A DNA stretch of 64,000 bases. It comes from Achromobacter seleniivolatilans (GTDB lineage Bacteria > Pseudomonadota > Gammaproteobacteria > Burkholderiales > Burkholderiaceae_B). Under the pieces are notes generated by a model, which had not been told where the DNA came from, made no database searches, and was given only the letters and a program-made list of their open reading frames with translations. This document shows, in pieces, positions 18,911-28,777 of this stretch; the stretch's first letter is position 1, and each line of letters starts with the position of its first letter. The stretch lies in contig NZ_CP132976.1 of NCBI RefSeq assembly GCF_030864005.1, forward strand, positions 3,782,001-3,846,000. The letters run 5' to 3'. Made by a program: the position numbers and the translations under genes.

Positions 18911-19043
18911 TCGCTTTCTTCGCGCATTCCGAGCGGCATCGCGCCGCATTGCCGTCCCACGCCCCGATGCTGCCCCTGCCCGTATAGAATCCCCGGATTC
19001 GCCGCGCAATCAGCGGCTTCACCATTACCAGGCCTTCATCACC

Positions 19044-19616
19044 ATGATCGGACGCATTACCGGAACCCTGATCGAAAAACTGCCGCCCACCATCTGTGTG
19101 GACGTGGGCGGTCTGGGCTATGACATCGACGTGCCCATGAGCACGCTGTATTCGCTGCCGGAAACGGGCGCCCGCGTCACGTTGTATACGCACCTGACGG
19201 TGCGCGAGGACGCTCACATTCTGTATGGCTTTGCGTCTGCCAGCGAACGCAGCACGTTTCGCGCGCTGATCAAGGTCAGCGGCATCGGCGCCCGCACCGC
19301 CTTGTCGGTGCTGTCGGGTCTGTCGGTGGCGGATCTGGCCCAGGCCATTACCTTGCAAGAATCCGGCCGCCTGACGCGCGTTCCGGGCATCGGCAAGAAA
19401 ACCGCCGAACGCCTGCTGCTGGAAATGCGCGGCAAGCTGGGCGCGGATATTGGCGCGTCCTCACACGCCACGCCCGATAACCAGTCCGACATTCTGAACG
19501 CGCTGCTGGCGCTGGGATACTCCGACAAGGAATCGTTGTCGGCGCTGAAGACCTTGCCGGAAGGCGTAGGCGTGTCCGACGGCATCAAGCAGGCGCTGAA
19601 GGCGCTGGTGCGCTAG
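19044..19616 (+). CDS. ruvA: Holliday junction DNA helicase RuvA
   Basis: A 190-residue tetrameric junction-binding protein. The N-terminal OB-fold ([23 protein letters not shown]) is followed by two helix-hairpin-helix motifs ([19 protein letters not shown] and [20 protein letters not shown]) and the small C-terminal domain that contacts RuvB ([20 protein letters not shown]). Length is normal (E. coli 203). A candidate terminator hairpin follows the stop. Confidence 0.96.
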   Translation: MIGRITGTLIEKLPPTICVDVGGLGYDIDVPMSTLYSLPETGARVTLYTHLTVREDAHILYGFASASERSTFRALIKVSGIGARTALSVLSGLSVADLAQAITLQESGRLTRVPGIGKKTAERLLLEMRGKLGADIGASSHATPDNQSDILNALLALGYSDKESLSALKTLPEGVGVSDGIKQALKALVR

Positions 19617-19636
19617 TCCATTCGCCCCAGGCATGG

Positions 19637-19664
19637 AACCCCACCGTTGCTTGAGGGGTTTTGC
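19637..19664 (+). terminator. Candidate terminator after ruvA
   Basis: AACCCC and GGGGTT pair as a 6-bp stem around a 12-base loop, followed by TTG; the T-run is short. It begins about 20 bases after the ruvA stop and lies between convergent genes. Confidence 0.5.
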
Positions 19665-19689
19665 GCGATGACATCCTGCGCCAAACCCA

Positions 19690-20598
19690 TCACAAGTAGC
19701 GGGGGGCGACGGCTTCCAAGCCCGTTGGAACCACGTGAAGCTCCGGCGCGATAGGCCCCGTGCAGATGTTGTCGCGGCGCAGGGAATCCAGATTGTCGCG
19801 CGACATCAGGGGTTCGCCGGGCATGCATTCGAACAGCCGGGCCTGCATGCGCCCGACGCCCATCGGCATGTTGATTACCGGACGAGGGTGGCCGCTCCAT
19901 GCGGCGCAGAGCCGCGCAATTTCGCCCAGCGTGTAGATCTGCGGTCCGCCCAGCTCATACGTCTTGCCGCAAGTGTGTGAGTTGCCCAATGCGGACACCA
20001 TGGCGGACACCACGTCGCCCACATAGACCGGCTGCATGCGCACGTGCGCGCCCGCCAGCGGCAGCACGGGCAGCCAGCGTGCCAGAGTGGCGAACATATT
20101 GGTGAATTTGTCGTCAGGTCCGAAGATGACGGAGGGCCGGAAGATGGTCCACCCGCCTTCGTTGCCGGCATGAAATTCGTTCTGGATGGCGGCCTCGCCA
20201 TCACCCTTGGAGCGCTGGTACATGCTGTCGCCCTTGGAGTCTGCGCCCAAGGCGCTCACGTGCAACAGACGGCGGACGCCATGCCGCCGGCACGCCTGCG
20301 CGATACGCTGCGGCAGGTGCACGTGGGCACGCGCAAAATCTGAACCATACGGCTGACCGGAGTTGCCGTGCAGGATGCCCACCAGATTGACGACCACGTC
20401 GCACCCCTGCACCAGGCGGTCCAGCGCGGCGTCATCGTGGATGTCGGTCTGGATCAGGGTGACCGTGGGAAAAACTTGCAGTTCACTGCCCCGCGCCAAG
20501 AGGCGGGTAGGTACGATGAACTGGTGCAGATCGCCGGACAACCGGGCGATAAGATGACGGCCGATAAAGCCAGTGCCGCCGATGACAAGGATACGCAT
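19690..20598 (-). CDS. NAD(P)-binding epimerase-like protein (complex I NDUFA9 family)
   Basis: A 302-residue atypical/extended SDR. It opens with the Rossmann motif RILVIGGTGFIGRHLIARL and has VVVNLVGILHG and LLHVSALGADSKGDSMYQRSK, which supplies a YxxxK pair, then the PSVIFGPDDKFTNMFA segment. This pattern is that of the NAD-dependent epimerase proteins annotated as complex I NDUFA9-like in betaproteobacteria. The substrate is unknown, and electron-transport involvement is only by name. Start ATG 20598. It is convergent with ruvA and followed upstream by a strong inverted repeat. Confidence 0.8.
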   Translation of the reverse strand: MRILVIGGTGFIGRHLIARLSGDLHQFIVPTRLLARGSELQVFPTVTLIQTDIHDDAALDRLVQGCDVVVNLVGILHGNSGQPYGSDFARAHVHLPQRIAQACRRHGVRRLLHVSALGADSKGDSMYQRSKGDGEAAIQNEFHAGNEGGWTIFRPSVIFGPDDKFTNMFATLARWLPVLPLAGAHVRMQPVYVGDVVSAMVSALGNSHTCGKTYELGGPQIYTLGEIARLCAAWSGHPRPVINMPMGVGRMQARLFECMPGEPLMSRDNLDSLRRDNICTGPIAPELHVVPTGLEAVAPRYL

Positions 20599-20666
20599 GT
20601 AGCAGCCCCTGTTCGTCAGGATTCAATCCCGATAATGCCTTGCGCTGACAACTACCGCAAGCGCGC

Positions 20667-20707
20667 ATCTGCGGTCCGCTGTCTTATGCGACTTGCGGAC
20701 CGCAGAT
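20667..20707. terminator. 13-bp inverted repeat
   Basis: ATCTGCGGTCCGC and GCGGACCGCAGAT are perfect inverted copies around a 15-base loop. They lie just downstream (minus strand) of the threo-3-hydroxyaspartate/threonine dehydratase-type gene, 7 bases past its stop. No clear T-run, so it is probably a transcript-end structure or weak bidirectional terminator. Confidence 0.5.
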
Positions 20708-20713
20708 TGAAGA

Positions 20714-21679
20714 TCAAGACGCCAGCAGCTTGCCGTAGGCCGGAAGATCGACATTACCGCCGCTGATAATGACGCCAACCCGCGCGCCACGCACCGGCAC
20801 CACGTTCTGCATGACTGCCGCGGCTCCCAGGCAACCCGTGGGTTCGACCACCATCTTCATGCGTTCGGCGAAGAACTTCATGGTGGTGATCAATTGCGCG
20901 TCAGTCACGGTGACGATGTCGCGCACATACTTCTGGATGAGCGGAAAGGTCAGGTTGCCCAGATGGGTCGTGGCAGCGCCATCGGCCAACGTTTTGGGGG
21001 CTGGAATTCGGACGATTTCACCCTTACGCAACGATTGCTGGCCATCATTGCCGGCTTCCGGCTCGACGCCGTAGACCAGACAACGCGGACTGAGCGCAAA
21101 TGCCGACAAGGCGGAGCCGGACAACAGCCCCCCGCCGCCCAAGCAGACGAACAGGTAGTCCAGTTCGCCAACTTCCTCAAACAACTCTTTGGCCGCCGTG
21201 CCTTGGCCTGTGATCACGTCTTCGTGATCGTAGGGTGGAATCAGCGTAGCGCCGGTTTCCGCGTGAATACGCTGGGCAATGACTTCGCGGTCTTCGGTAT
21301 AGCGGTCATAGGTGACGATCTTGCCGCCGTAACCTTCTGTGGCGGCGCGTTTGGCCGCAGGCGCGTCCAGCGGCATGATGATGGTGGCCTGCACGCCTTG
21401 CAGCTTGGACGCCAGCGCAATGGCTTGCGCGTGATTGCCCGATGAAAAAGTCACCACACCGGCAGCGCGCTGTTCGGGCGTCAGACGCGCAATGGCGTTG
21501 TAGCCGCCCCGGAATTTGAACGCGCCCATGCGCTGAAAATTCTCGCACTTGAAGAAAACCGATGCGCCGCTGATGGCATCGGCCGTCGTAGAGGTCAAGA
21601 CGGGCGTGCGATGGGCGTTGCCGGCCAAGCGCTCGCTGGCGCGGACGACATCATCATAAGTAGGCAAGTCAGGCAGCAT
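20714..21679 (-). CDS. PLP-dependent serine/threonine or threo-3-hydroxyaspartate ammonia-lyase
   Basis: A 321-residue fold-type II PLP enzyme. The Schiff-base lysine lies in CENFQRMGAFKFRGGYNA, the substrate-carboxylate loop reads FSSGNHAQAIALAS, and the phosphate-binding glycine loop reads CLGGGGLLSGSALS. It has no C-terminal regulatory ACT domain, so it resembles catabolic dehydratases, serine racemases and 3-hydroxyaspartate ammonia-lyases rather than biosynthetic IlvA. The exact substrate cannot be fixed from sequence. Start ATG 21679. It stands alone between ruvB and the epimerase-like gene. Confidence 0.85.
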   Translation of the reverse strand: MLPDLPTYDDVVRASERLAGNAHRTPVLTSTTADAISGASVFFKCENFQRMGAFKFRGGYNAIARLTPEQRAAGVVTFSSGNHAQAIALASKLQGVQATIIMPLDAPAAKRAATEGYGGKIVTYDRYTEDREVIAQRIHAETGATLIPPYDHEDVITGQGTAAKELFEEVGELDYLFVCLGGGGLLSGSALSAFALSPRCLVYGVEPEAGNDGQQSLRKGEIVRIPAPKTLADGAATTHLGNLTFPLIQKYVRDIVTVTDAQLITTMKFFAERMKMVVEPTGCLGAAAVMQNVVPVRGARVGVIISGGNVDLPAYGKLLAS

Positions 21680-21775
21680 GGGAATCCGGTCCTTTGATCG
21701 CGGGGAGGTCGAAACCCTGGGATCATAAACCCGCCGCGCAGTTTGCGCGCCCCCGCTGATGGCGGACTTGCCTGA

Positions 21776-22849
21776 TTACTTGCAGAAGAGATCGGCGCTT
21801 GCGCCCGTTGTGCCGGCAGGCGGGGTCAGGCCGAGATGACGCCAAGTGGTCTGCGTAGCGGTCCGGCCGCGCGGCGTGCGTTGCAGGTAGCCGTGCTGAA
21901 TCAGGTAGGGTTCGATCACGTCTTCGATGGTGTCGCGCTCTTCGCCAATAGCAGCGGCCAAGCTGTCCACGCCTACGGGTCCGCCATCGAATTTGTGGAT
22001 GATGGCCTCGAGCAGCTTGCGGTCCATCAGGTCCAGCCCTTGCGGGTCGACTTCCAGCATGGCCAGCGCACGGCCAGCAACGTCTGCATCAATAGTGCCG
22101 CTGGCCTTGACTTCGGCATAGTCACGCACGCGGCGCAGCAGGCGGTTGGCGATACGCGGCGTGCCACGGGCGCGGCGCGCGATTTCGCCCGCGCCGTCCG
22201 GTGTGATGGCGGCGTGGAGCAGGCCGGCGCTACGCGTCACGATGTGGCCCAGGTCGGTGGCGTTGTAGAACTCCAGCCGCGACACGATGCCAAAACGATC
22301 ACGCAGCGGATTGGTCAGCATGCCTGCACGTGTGGTGGCGCCCACCAAAGTGAAGGGTTGCAGGTCCAGCTTTACGCTGCGCGCGGCCGGGCCTTCACCG
22401 ATCAGGATGTCGATCTGAAAATCTTCCAGCGCCGGGTACAGAATTTCCTCGACCACGGGCGACAGGCGATGGATTTCGTCAATGAACAGGACGTCGTTCT
22501 TTTCCAGGTTGGTCAGCAAGGCGGCCAGATCGCCCGGGCGTTCCAGCACGGGACCCGACGTCTGACGCAGTTGCACCCCCATCTCGTGCGCAATGATGTG
22601 CGCCAGTGTGGTCTTGCCCAGGCCGGGGGGGCCAAACAACAGAACGTGATCCAGAGACTCACCCCGGTTTCTGGCGGCGGCAATGAAGATTTCCAGCTGT
22701 TCACGGGCACGCTGCTGGCCGACGTATTCGCCCAGCGCCTTGGGCCGCAGGGCGCGTTCAATCGATTCTTCATTGGGCGATACCGGCTGCGGCGCCACAA
22801 TGCGCGGGGCGTCGGGACGGGAAGACAGGGAATCGGACTGAATGGCCAT
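21776..22849 (-). CDS. ruvB: Holliday junction branch migration ATPase RuvB
   Basis: A 357-residue AAA+ hexameric motor. The Walker A region reads [20 protein letters not shown], Walker B/DExH reads [13 protein letters not shown], sensor 1 lies in [12 protein letters not shown], and the winged-helix C-terminus includes [16 protein letters not shown]. The N-terminal tail of about 25 residues is variable. Start ATG 22849. Unlike in E. coli, it is not adjacent to ruvA: two unrelated minus-strand genes lie between, and it is transcribed in the opposite direction to ruvC-ruvA. Confidence 0.97.
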   Translation of the reverse strand: MAIQSDSLSSRPDAPRIVAPQPVSPNEESIERALRPKALGEYVGQQRAREQLEIFIAAARNRGESLDHVLLFGPPGLGKTTLAHIIAHEMGVQLRQTSGPVLERPGDLAALLTNLEKNDVLFIDEIHRLSPVVEEILYPALEDFQIDILIGEGPAARSVKLDLQPFTLVGATTRAGMLTNPLRDRFGIVSRLEFYNATDLGHIVTRSAGLLHAAITPDGAGEIARRARGTPRIANRLLRRVRDYAEVKASGTIDADVAGRALAMLEVDPQGLDLMDRKLLEAIIHKFDGGPVGVDSLAAAIGEERDTIEDVIEPYLIQHGYLQRTPRGRTATQTTWRHLGLTPPAGTTGASADLFCK

Positions 22850-22893
22850 GGTGCGGATACGACAAAAGACGAAGCAGGATGCATCGTACCGTA

Positions 22894-22940
22894 AGGGGGG
22901 CCCGCCGAGGGGCGCCCGGCTAGGGGGGCCCGCCGAGGGG
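22894..22940. repeat. 19-bp direct repeat, period 28
   Basis: AGGGGGGCCCGCCGAGGGG occurs at 22894-22912 and again at 22922-22940, separated by nine bases (CGCCCGGCT). It lies between ruvB and the sensor-kinase gene, near the ruvB promoter region. It is very GC-rich; it could be slippage-derived or a local GC-rich element. Confidence 0.7.
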
Positions 22941-22993
22941 GACCTATCCAGGCGACCCCGCCCAACAAGCCTTGCCCAATACAGCCCCTGCCC

Positions 22994-24577
22994 CTAAGCC
23001 GTCTCAGACAGCGGAAGCTTTACTCGCACCCGCAAGCCGCCAGACTCCGCTTGAAGCAGCTCCAGCGATCCGCCATGGGCGCGGGCAATGGCTTCCGCCA
23101 GGGCCAGCCCCAGCCCCACGCTGCCCGTGCGCGTGCGTGCATCGTCCAGCCGGCTGAAGGGCCGCAGGGCCTCCTGACGGCGTTCGGGCACGATGCCGGG
23201 GCCGTGATCCGCCACATCCAGAACGGCGTAGCGGTCTTCCCGGCGCAAATTTACCTCCACCGGGGGCGCCCCATGATTCAGGGCGTTTCCAATCAGGTTG
23301 TCCAGCAAACGGCCCAGCGCCACGGCATCCGCCTGCACCACCATCGTGGTGTCGTCTTCGGCCGCGGTCAGGTGGATATCGGTGCCCGCGCCCTGCCAAG
23401 CGCCGACCCGCTCGGTCAGCCAGTCGGACAACAACATGGGGGCATATCGGTAGGCTGCAGGGTCCGTGCCGCGCACAAAGCCGATGAACTGGTCCACCAT
23501 GTGCTGCATGTCCTGCAGATCGGTACGCAGCCCTTCCTTCAGCTTGGAATCGTCAGCCATCTCGATACGCAGCCACATGCGCGACAACGGCCCTTTCAGA
23601 TCGTGCGGCAGTCCCGACAGCAACGTGCGGCGCACCGAATCCGATTCCGCCAAAGCATCCAGCATGGCGTTGAAGCGCTCGCCCAGAGCCCGGGTTTCGT
23701 GCGGGCCAGAGGGTTCGACACGTTGTGGTTGTCCGGCGGCCAGGCGGTCGGCCGCGTCGGCCAACCGGGTAATGGGACGCGTGATATGCCAGGAAAACCC
23801 AACTGCCAACAACAGCAAGAGCCCCAACCCGCCGAGCCAGGCGGCGATGAACGGCGTCGCCACGGGCGGATCAAGGCGGTCCAGCGGAATCACCAGCCAC
23901 TCACGCAGACGCGGCGCGTCTTCGCTGGCGGAATTGGGCGCCAGCGAGATGAATATTTCTGGCGCGGGGCCACGCGACAGCGCCACCCGGGTGCCGTCGT
24001 TCAAGCGCTCATTCAGCTGCTGCACCAGCACCCGCAGGTCGCGGCGGATGTCATCCGGCTCAGGCTTATAGCGGCGTATGTGCTCTTCGCGCGCCCGATC
24101 GGTATCGCGTTCTTCGGCGGTACGCTGATCGTCACGCATTCCGTCGGCGCCATGGTCGTCGCCTCGCACTTCTGGCGGTGGCGGCGGCGGGCCGGGGAGA
24201 TCGCCCGGCCGGGCATCCGATGGCGGGGGAGGAGGCGGGCGTTGTGCCGCGCGTGGCGGAGGCGGAGGACGGCGGCCATTGAACCGCTGCAACTTCGCTT
24301 CAGCCGGCAGCACGCGCGACCATAGGCGCCATTGGTTCTGCGAGGCAGAGCGCACGAAATCGGCGCGATCTTCGGCAGGTATCTGGGACACCGCGGCGCG
24401 CAGGGTGCGGATGGTGGTGACGATATAACCGATCCCCACATCTTCCATGAATTTGTGCCGGAAATACGAGACCGTGACCAAAGTAGCCGCCTGGGTCAGC
24501 AGAACGGAACCCAAGATCAGCAGGATCAGTCGCGCCCGTAACGACCGCGGCACCAGAAAACCAGCGGAAAAACGCAT
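22994..24577 (-). CDS. EnvZ-like sensor histidine kinase with polyproline sensor region
   Basis: A 527-residue inner-membrane kinase. Membrane helix 1 is at about residues 17-38, the periplasmic part runs to about 240, helix 2 covers about 243-263, HAMP about 264-315, and the phospho-acceptor is His325 in LPHDLKGPLSR. The ATPase domain has the N box LLDNLIGNALNHGAPP, G1 DHGPGIVPE and G2 SVGLGLALAEAI. The periplasmic region is odd: three proline runs (104-108, 114-119, 130-135), then a highly charged stretch (about 139-185). Its start overlaps the response-regulator stop by one base, so the pair is one operon. The signal is unknown. Confidence 0.9.
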   Translation of the reverse strand: MRFSAGFLVPRSLRARLILLILGSVLLTQAATLVTVSYFRHKFMEDVGIGYIVTTIRTLRAAVSQIPAEDRADFVRSASQNQWRLWSRVLPAEAKLQRFNGRRPPPPPRAAQRPPPPPPSDARPGDLPGPPPPPPEVRGDDHGADGMRDDQRTAEERDTDRAREEHIRRYKPEPDDIRRDLRVLVQQLNERLNDGTRVALSRGPAPEIFISLAPNSASEDAPRLREWLVIPLDRLDPPVATPFIAAWLGGLGLLLLLAVGFSWHITRPITRLADAADRLAAGQPQRVEPSGPHETRALGERFNAMLDALAESDSVRRTLLSGLPHDLKGPLSRMWLRIEMADDSKLKEGLRTDLQDMQHMVDQFIGFVRGTDPAAYRYAPMLLSDWLTERVGAWQGAGTDIHLTAAEDDTTMVVQADAVALGRLLDNLIGNALNHGAPPVEVNLRREDRYAVLDVADHGPGIVPERRQEALRPFSRLDDARTRTGSVGLGLALAEAIARAHGGSLELLQAESGGLRVRVKLPLSETA

Positions 24578-25287
24578 CAGGGGGAAAACCGGTAACCGAT
24601 GCCCCAGACGGTCTGTATCCAGCGCGGCTGTTTGGGATCGTCTTCAATGACGCGGCGCAGGCGCAGAATGGCGATGTCGATGGCGCGATCGTTGCGTTCG
24701 CCGGCGTCGTCATCGCGCGCCAGCGCCAGCAGGCGTTCGCGGGACAGCGGCTTGCCGGCGTTGCGCACCAACGCTTCCAGCAGATTGATTTCGCCGCCTG
24801 TCAGTTTGACGACAGTGCCTTCGCGAGACAGCTGGCGCGTGGAGGGATCAAACAGGAAGGGCCCGAACGTGACCGGGGCATCTTTGGTCAGCGCGGAGGG
24901 GCCGCGCTTGCGGCGCAGCACGGCCTCGATGCGGGCCAGCAGCTCGCGCGGGTCGAAGGGCTTGCCCACGTAATCGTCCGCGCCGGCTTCCAAACCGATG
25001 ATGCGGTCTACGGCTTCATCGCGGGCGGTCAGCAAGATAACGGGAATGTCTTCGCCCTGTTCTCGCAGGCGGCGGCAGGCATCGGCGCCATCGCCGCCCG
25101 GCAGCATGCGGTCAAGCACGAGCAGATCCGGGGCGTAACGAGTGATGCGGGACGACAAATCGGTGGCGTCCGGCGCCAGCAAGGTGTCGTAGCCATGCCG
25201 ATTCAGGTAGTCGGCCAGCAGTTGGCGCAGGGCAGGATCGTCGTCTACGACCAGCAGCTTGGTGTGGGAATTGTCCATGGCTGTCAT
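24577..25287 (-). CDS. OmpR-family response regulator
   Basis: A 236-residue regulator. The receiver domain shows the acidic pair in LLVVDDDPALRQLL, the phospho-Asp in DLLVLDRMLPGGDG, the Thr in VILLTARDE and the Lys in DDYVGKPFDPRELL. The C-terminal winged helix (LTGGEINLLEALVRNAGKPL ... RRVIEDDPKQPRWIQ and the TVWGIGYRF end) binds DNA. I use ATG 25287; ATG 25278 is equally possible and a TTG lies at 25329. It overlaps the kinase gene by one base. The divergent neighbour at 25497 encodes an exported beta-rich protein and is a natural candidate target. Confidence 0.92.
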   Translation of the reverse strand: MTAMDNSHTKLLVVDDDPALRQLLADYLNRHGYDTLLAPDATDLSSRITRYAPDLLVLDRMLPGGDGADACRRLREQGEDIPVILLTARDEAVDRIIGLEAGADDYVGKPFDPRELLARIEAVLRRKRGPSALTKDAPVTFGPFLFDPSTRQLSREGTVVKLTGGEINLLEALVRNAGKPLSRERLLALARDDDAGERNDRAIDIAILRLRRVIEDDPKQPRWIQTVWGIGYRFSP

Positions 25288-25496
25288 AGTGCGGCGCGGC
25301 GCGTCCCGCCGCAAGAGGCAAGAAATCAACTGAAATACACCTGTTGCACGATGATGCCTGTCATTTCCTACGGTTTTGGTACCCGCTGTCTGCGGAGTGG
25401 GGACAGGCCCTAAAATATCAACCGATTTTGCCGCTCGTCCGGTTTACTAAAAATCGTTTACAGCTACGTCGGCGTCCCCTATATACACTGGTTTCT

Positions 25497-26819
25497 ATGG
25501 TCGCCCCCGCTAACTGGCGCAAACGGCTGTTGCATACGGCGCTCGTGGCAGGCATAAGCAGCCCGCTTGCCCCCGCTCTTGCCGACACACCGATTTCGCC
25601 CCTAAATTCTGCCTCTCCGCCTTCGGGCGGAGCGGTACGCATGGCGCGCGGTATCGGTGTGCTTTCCCCGGTGCAACCGCTACCGGTGCGCCCTGCCCCC
25701 TCTATCGAATCCCGCGCCGTGCCGCTGGACCCCGCCCCCTGCGATCTGCAAGCGGCGGAACCGGCTATCGATACCAGCTTGCAGGGCACAGAGAACAGCG
25801 CGGCGGATTTGATCCCGGGCACAGGCGTAGCCTTGTCCGGGTCTGCGGATTCTGCGCCTTTGGGCTGCGAGCAGGCGGCAAGCCAGGCTGAAGAGCCCGC
25901 GCCTGACTACGATTTTGCACTGGAAAACGGTGACCTGCCCCGCGTTCCCGTCGTGGTGATATCCGGCGTGTCCCGCCCAACCCGGCCCTGGTTTGCTTCC
26001 GTCAGTGGCCAGGACGGCTTGCGCTACGGCGGCAGCCGCAACTGGGTCTATCGCAATACCGCTGGCCCGTCTGTGTCCATCGGCAATATCACGGCCAACG
26101 CCCCAACCTGGGGCAGCAGCGCGCCCGTGGGCGGATTGCAGATATCAAACTGGGCAGGTTCCGGCGCGACCGTGCCAGAAGGCAGCTTTGGCTATTCGTC
26201 GTCGCTGGGCAAGCTCAACAATATGGACCCCGCGGCCAACTCGGGCGCCGTGGACTATGGCGCGTCAGTGGGCAGCGGGGCCGTGCGTTATGGCCTGACA
26301 CCGGCCCTGACGCTGGAAGGGCAGATGCAGAGCGCGCCGTCCCTCACCACGCGGGGCATGGGTACCACCTATGCAGCCGGCGACTACGGCACCTTCCAGG
26401 CTGGCGCCACACAAAGCTCGTTTGATGCGGCCAATGCCTGGCGTTATCGCATTGGCTATAACGTCGATGTGGCCGACACCGTGAACCTGGGCTACACCAA
26501 TGAGCAGATTGGGGCGGGCTTTGGAGATTTATCGACCTATTCGGGCGGCGTCGCGTCCGTGCCGCAAACTCGCAACACACTGACTGCCGGCGTGCCCATC
26601 ACGGGCTGGGGCACCCTTAGCGGCACCTATTCCGGGCTGCATGAGGGTTCGACCCTGGCCGAGCAGCGGGTCGGCCTGACGCACAGCATGTTTGTGGCGC
26701 CCAAGGTGAAACTGGCGGTGGGTGCGGACCGGGACATCATCTCGGGCAATTACGAGTGGCGCGCCAACCTGAGCATGCCGGTCGATACGTTCATGCGGGG
26801 CACCTGGTTCAGCTGGTAG
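25497..26819 (+). CDS. Exported beta-rich protein resembling an outer-membrane barrel/usher segment
   Basis: A 440-residue protein not recognised with certainty. It has a signal peptide (about residues 1-31, ending APALAD), a low-complexity Pro/Ala/Ser-rich region with two Cys pairs (to about 150), then a C-terminal half of short Gly/Thr/Tyr-rich strands (VRYGLTPALTLEGQMQ; YRIGYNVDVADTVNLGY) ending in GTWFSW. These repeats recall the barrel strands of fimbrial ushers such as FimD, but the plug, chaperone-binding and C-terminal usher domains are absent. ATG 25497 is chosen because it starts the signal peptide. It diverges from the two-component operon. An autotransported or porin-like barrel is the alternative. 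Confidence 0.6.
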   Translation: MVAPANWRKRLLHTALVAGISSPLAPALADTPISPLNSASPPSGGAVRMARGIGVLSPVQPLPVRPAPSIESRAVPLDPAPCDLQAAEPAIDTSLQGTENSAADLIPGTGVALSGSADSAPLGCEQAASQAEEPAPDYDFALENGDLPRVPVVVISGVSRPTRPWFASVSGQDGLRYGGSRNWVYRNTAGPSVSIGNITANAPTWGSSAPVGGLQISNWAGSGATVPEGSFGYSSSLGKLNNMDPAANSGAVDYGASVGSGAVRYGLTPALTLEGQMQSAPSLTTRGMGTTYAAGDYGTFQAGATQSSFDAANAWRYRIGYNVDVADTVNLGYTNEQIGAGFGDLSTYSGGVASVPQTRNTLTAGVPITGWGTLSGTYSGLHEGSTLAEQRVGLTHSMFVAPKVKLAVGADRDIISGNYEWRANLSMPVDTFMRGTWFSW

Positions 26820-26912
26820 CGGGACCGTCATACGGACAGAAATATCCCGCCAAAAGGGGACCTGGGGATTTGCGGCTTAAAATCCCCGCCATGATGCTTC
26901 CGGCCTACCCCC

Positions 26913-28742
26913 ATGTCTGACGCGCGCGCCCTCGGCGTATTGCAGCGCGTTTTCGGTTACGAATCCTTCCGCGGCGACCAGCAAGCCATTGTCGAACAGG
27001 TGATCGACGGCGGCGACGCGCTGGTCCTCATGCCCACTGGCGGCGGCAAATCGCTGTGCTATCAGATTCCGTCACTGGTCCGGGAAGGCACCGGCATCGT
27101 CGTGTCGCCGCTGATTGCGCTGATGCAGGACCAGGTAGACGCGCTGACCGAACTTGGCGTACGCGCGGCATTCCTGAACTCCACGCAAGACTGGCGCGTG
27201 GCCCGCGACGTCGAACAGGCGTTCCTGGCGGGCGAGCTGGACTTGCTGTATGTCGCCCCCGAACGCCTGCTGACCGACCGCTGCCTGCAACTGCTGGAGC
27301 GCGGCCGCATTGCCCTGTTCGCCATTGATGAAGCGCATTGCGTATCCCAATGGGGTCACGACTTCCGCCCGGAGTATCTGGGCCTGTCCATGTTGCACGA
27401 GCGCTGGCCGGATGTGCCGCGCATTGCGCTGACGGCCACAGCCACGGCTGACACACGCACCGAAATCGCCCAGCGGCTGTCGCTGGACGACGCGCGTCAC
27501 TTCGTGTCCAGCTTCGACCGCCCCAACATCCGCTACCGCATCATCGAAAAGAACGAAGTGCGCAAGCAGTTGCTGGAGATGATCCGCACTGAACACGATG
27601 GCGAATCCGGCGTGGTGTACGGCCTGTCGCGCGCCCGTGTCGAAGAAACCGCTGAATTCCTGTGCAATCAAGGCATCGACGCCATGCCGTACCACGCGGG
27701 ACTCAGCCCGCAGGTGCGTGCCGCCAACCAGTCCCGCTTCTTGCGGGAAGATGGCGTGGTCATGGTGGCCACCATTGCCTTTGGCATGGGCATCGACAAG
27801 CCCGATGTGCGCTTTGTCGCCCACATCGACCTGCCCAAGTCCGTTGAAGGTTATTACCAGGAAACCGGCCGCGCCGGCCGCGACGGGCAGCCCGCCACGG
27901 CCTGGCTGGCCTATGGCCTGCAAGACGTGGTGCAGCAACGCCGCATGATCGACGAGTCTCCCGGAGACGAATCCTACCGCCGCCGCCTTGGCCAGCAGTT
28001 GGACGCCATGCTGGGGCTGTGTGAAACCGTGGAATGCCGCCGCGTGCGCCTGCTGGCTTATTTCGGCCAGCAGATCACGGCTTGCGGCAACTGCGATGTC
28101 TGTCTGGAACCGCCGCAAGCCTGGGACGGCACCGTGGCCGCGCAAAAAGTGCTGTCGGCCGTCTACCGCTTGTGGAAAGAACGCGGCCAGCGTTACGGCG
28201 CGGGCCACATCATCGACATTCTGCGCGGCAAGGTCACAGACCGCACCAAACAGCATGGCCATGAAACGCTGAGCGTGTTTGGCGTGGGTGAAGATCTGAG
28301 CGATACCGCCTGGCGCGGCGTGTTGCGCCAATTGCTGGCGCAGGGCCTGCTGACGGTGGACAACGAAGGGTTCGGCACCCTGGCGTTAACCGAAGGCAGC
28401 CGGGCCGTGCTCAAGGGCGAACGGCAATTGATGCTGCGCAGGGAATCCGAAAAGAAAACACGCGCGGGCAAGACCAGCAGCGGCCGCCCCAAACCGGCCG
28501 CCATCGACCTGCCCTCCGAATTGCAGCCTGTGTTCGAAGCGCTGCGCGCGTGGCGCGGCGAAGTCGCCAAGAGCCATGGGGTGCCGGCCTACGTCATCTT
28601 CCATGACGCGACGCTGCGCGAAATCGCGCTGGCCCAGCCAGATTCGATGGATGCGTTAAGCCACATCAGCGGCGTGGGCGCACGCAAGCTGGAAGCCTAC
28701 GGCGAAGAAATCCTGCAACGCGTCGCCAGACCGGTACTGTAG
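26913..28742 (+). CDS. recQ: ATP-dependent DNA helicase RecQ
   Basis: A 609-residue superfamily 2 helicase (3' to 5') for recombination and repair. It has motif 0/I ([28 protein letters not shown]), DEAH motif [22 protein letters not shown], motif [18 protein letters not shown], then a RecQ-Ct zinc region with Cys in [12 protein letters not shown] and CGNCDVCL, a winged helix, and a C-terminal HRDC domain (residues about 530-605, ending [15 protein letters not shown]). Length equals E. coli RecQ (609). It converges with cydB. Confidence 0.96.
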   Translation: MSDARALGVLQRVFGYESFRGDQQAIVEQVIDGGDALVLMPTGGGKSLCYQIPSLVREGTGIVVSPLIALMQDQVDALTELGVRAAFLNSTQDWRVARDVEQAFLAGELDLLYVAPERLLTDRCLQLLERGRIALFAIDEAHCVSQWGHDFRPEYLGLSMLHERWPDVPRIALTATATADTRTEIAQRLSLDDARHFVSSFDRPNIRYRIIEKNEVRKQLLEMIRTEHDGESGVVYGLSRARVEETAEFLCNQGIDAMPYHAGLSPQVRAANQSRFLREDGVVMVATIAFGMGIDKPDVRFVAHIDLPKSVEGYYQETGRAGRDGQPATAWLAYGLQDVVQQRRMIDESPGDESYRRRLGQQLDAMLGLCETVECRRVRLLAYFGQQITACGNCDVCLEPPQAWDGTVAAQKVLSAVYRLWKERGQRYGAGHIIDILRGKVTDRTKQHGHETLSVFGVGEDLSDTAWRGVLRQLLAQGLLTVDNEGFGTLALTEGSRAVLKGERQLMLRRESEKKTRAGKTSSGRPKPAAIDLPSELQPVFEALRAWRGEVAKSHGVPAYVIFHDATLREIALAQPDSMDALSHISGVGARKLEAYGEEILQRVARPVL

Positions 28743-28777
28743 GTACACCATCCCACGGCCGCCGCGCCGTCAAGGCA

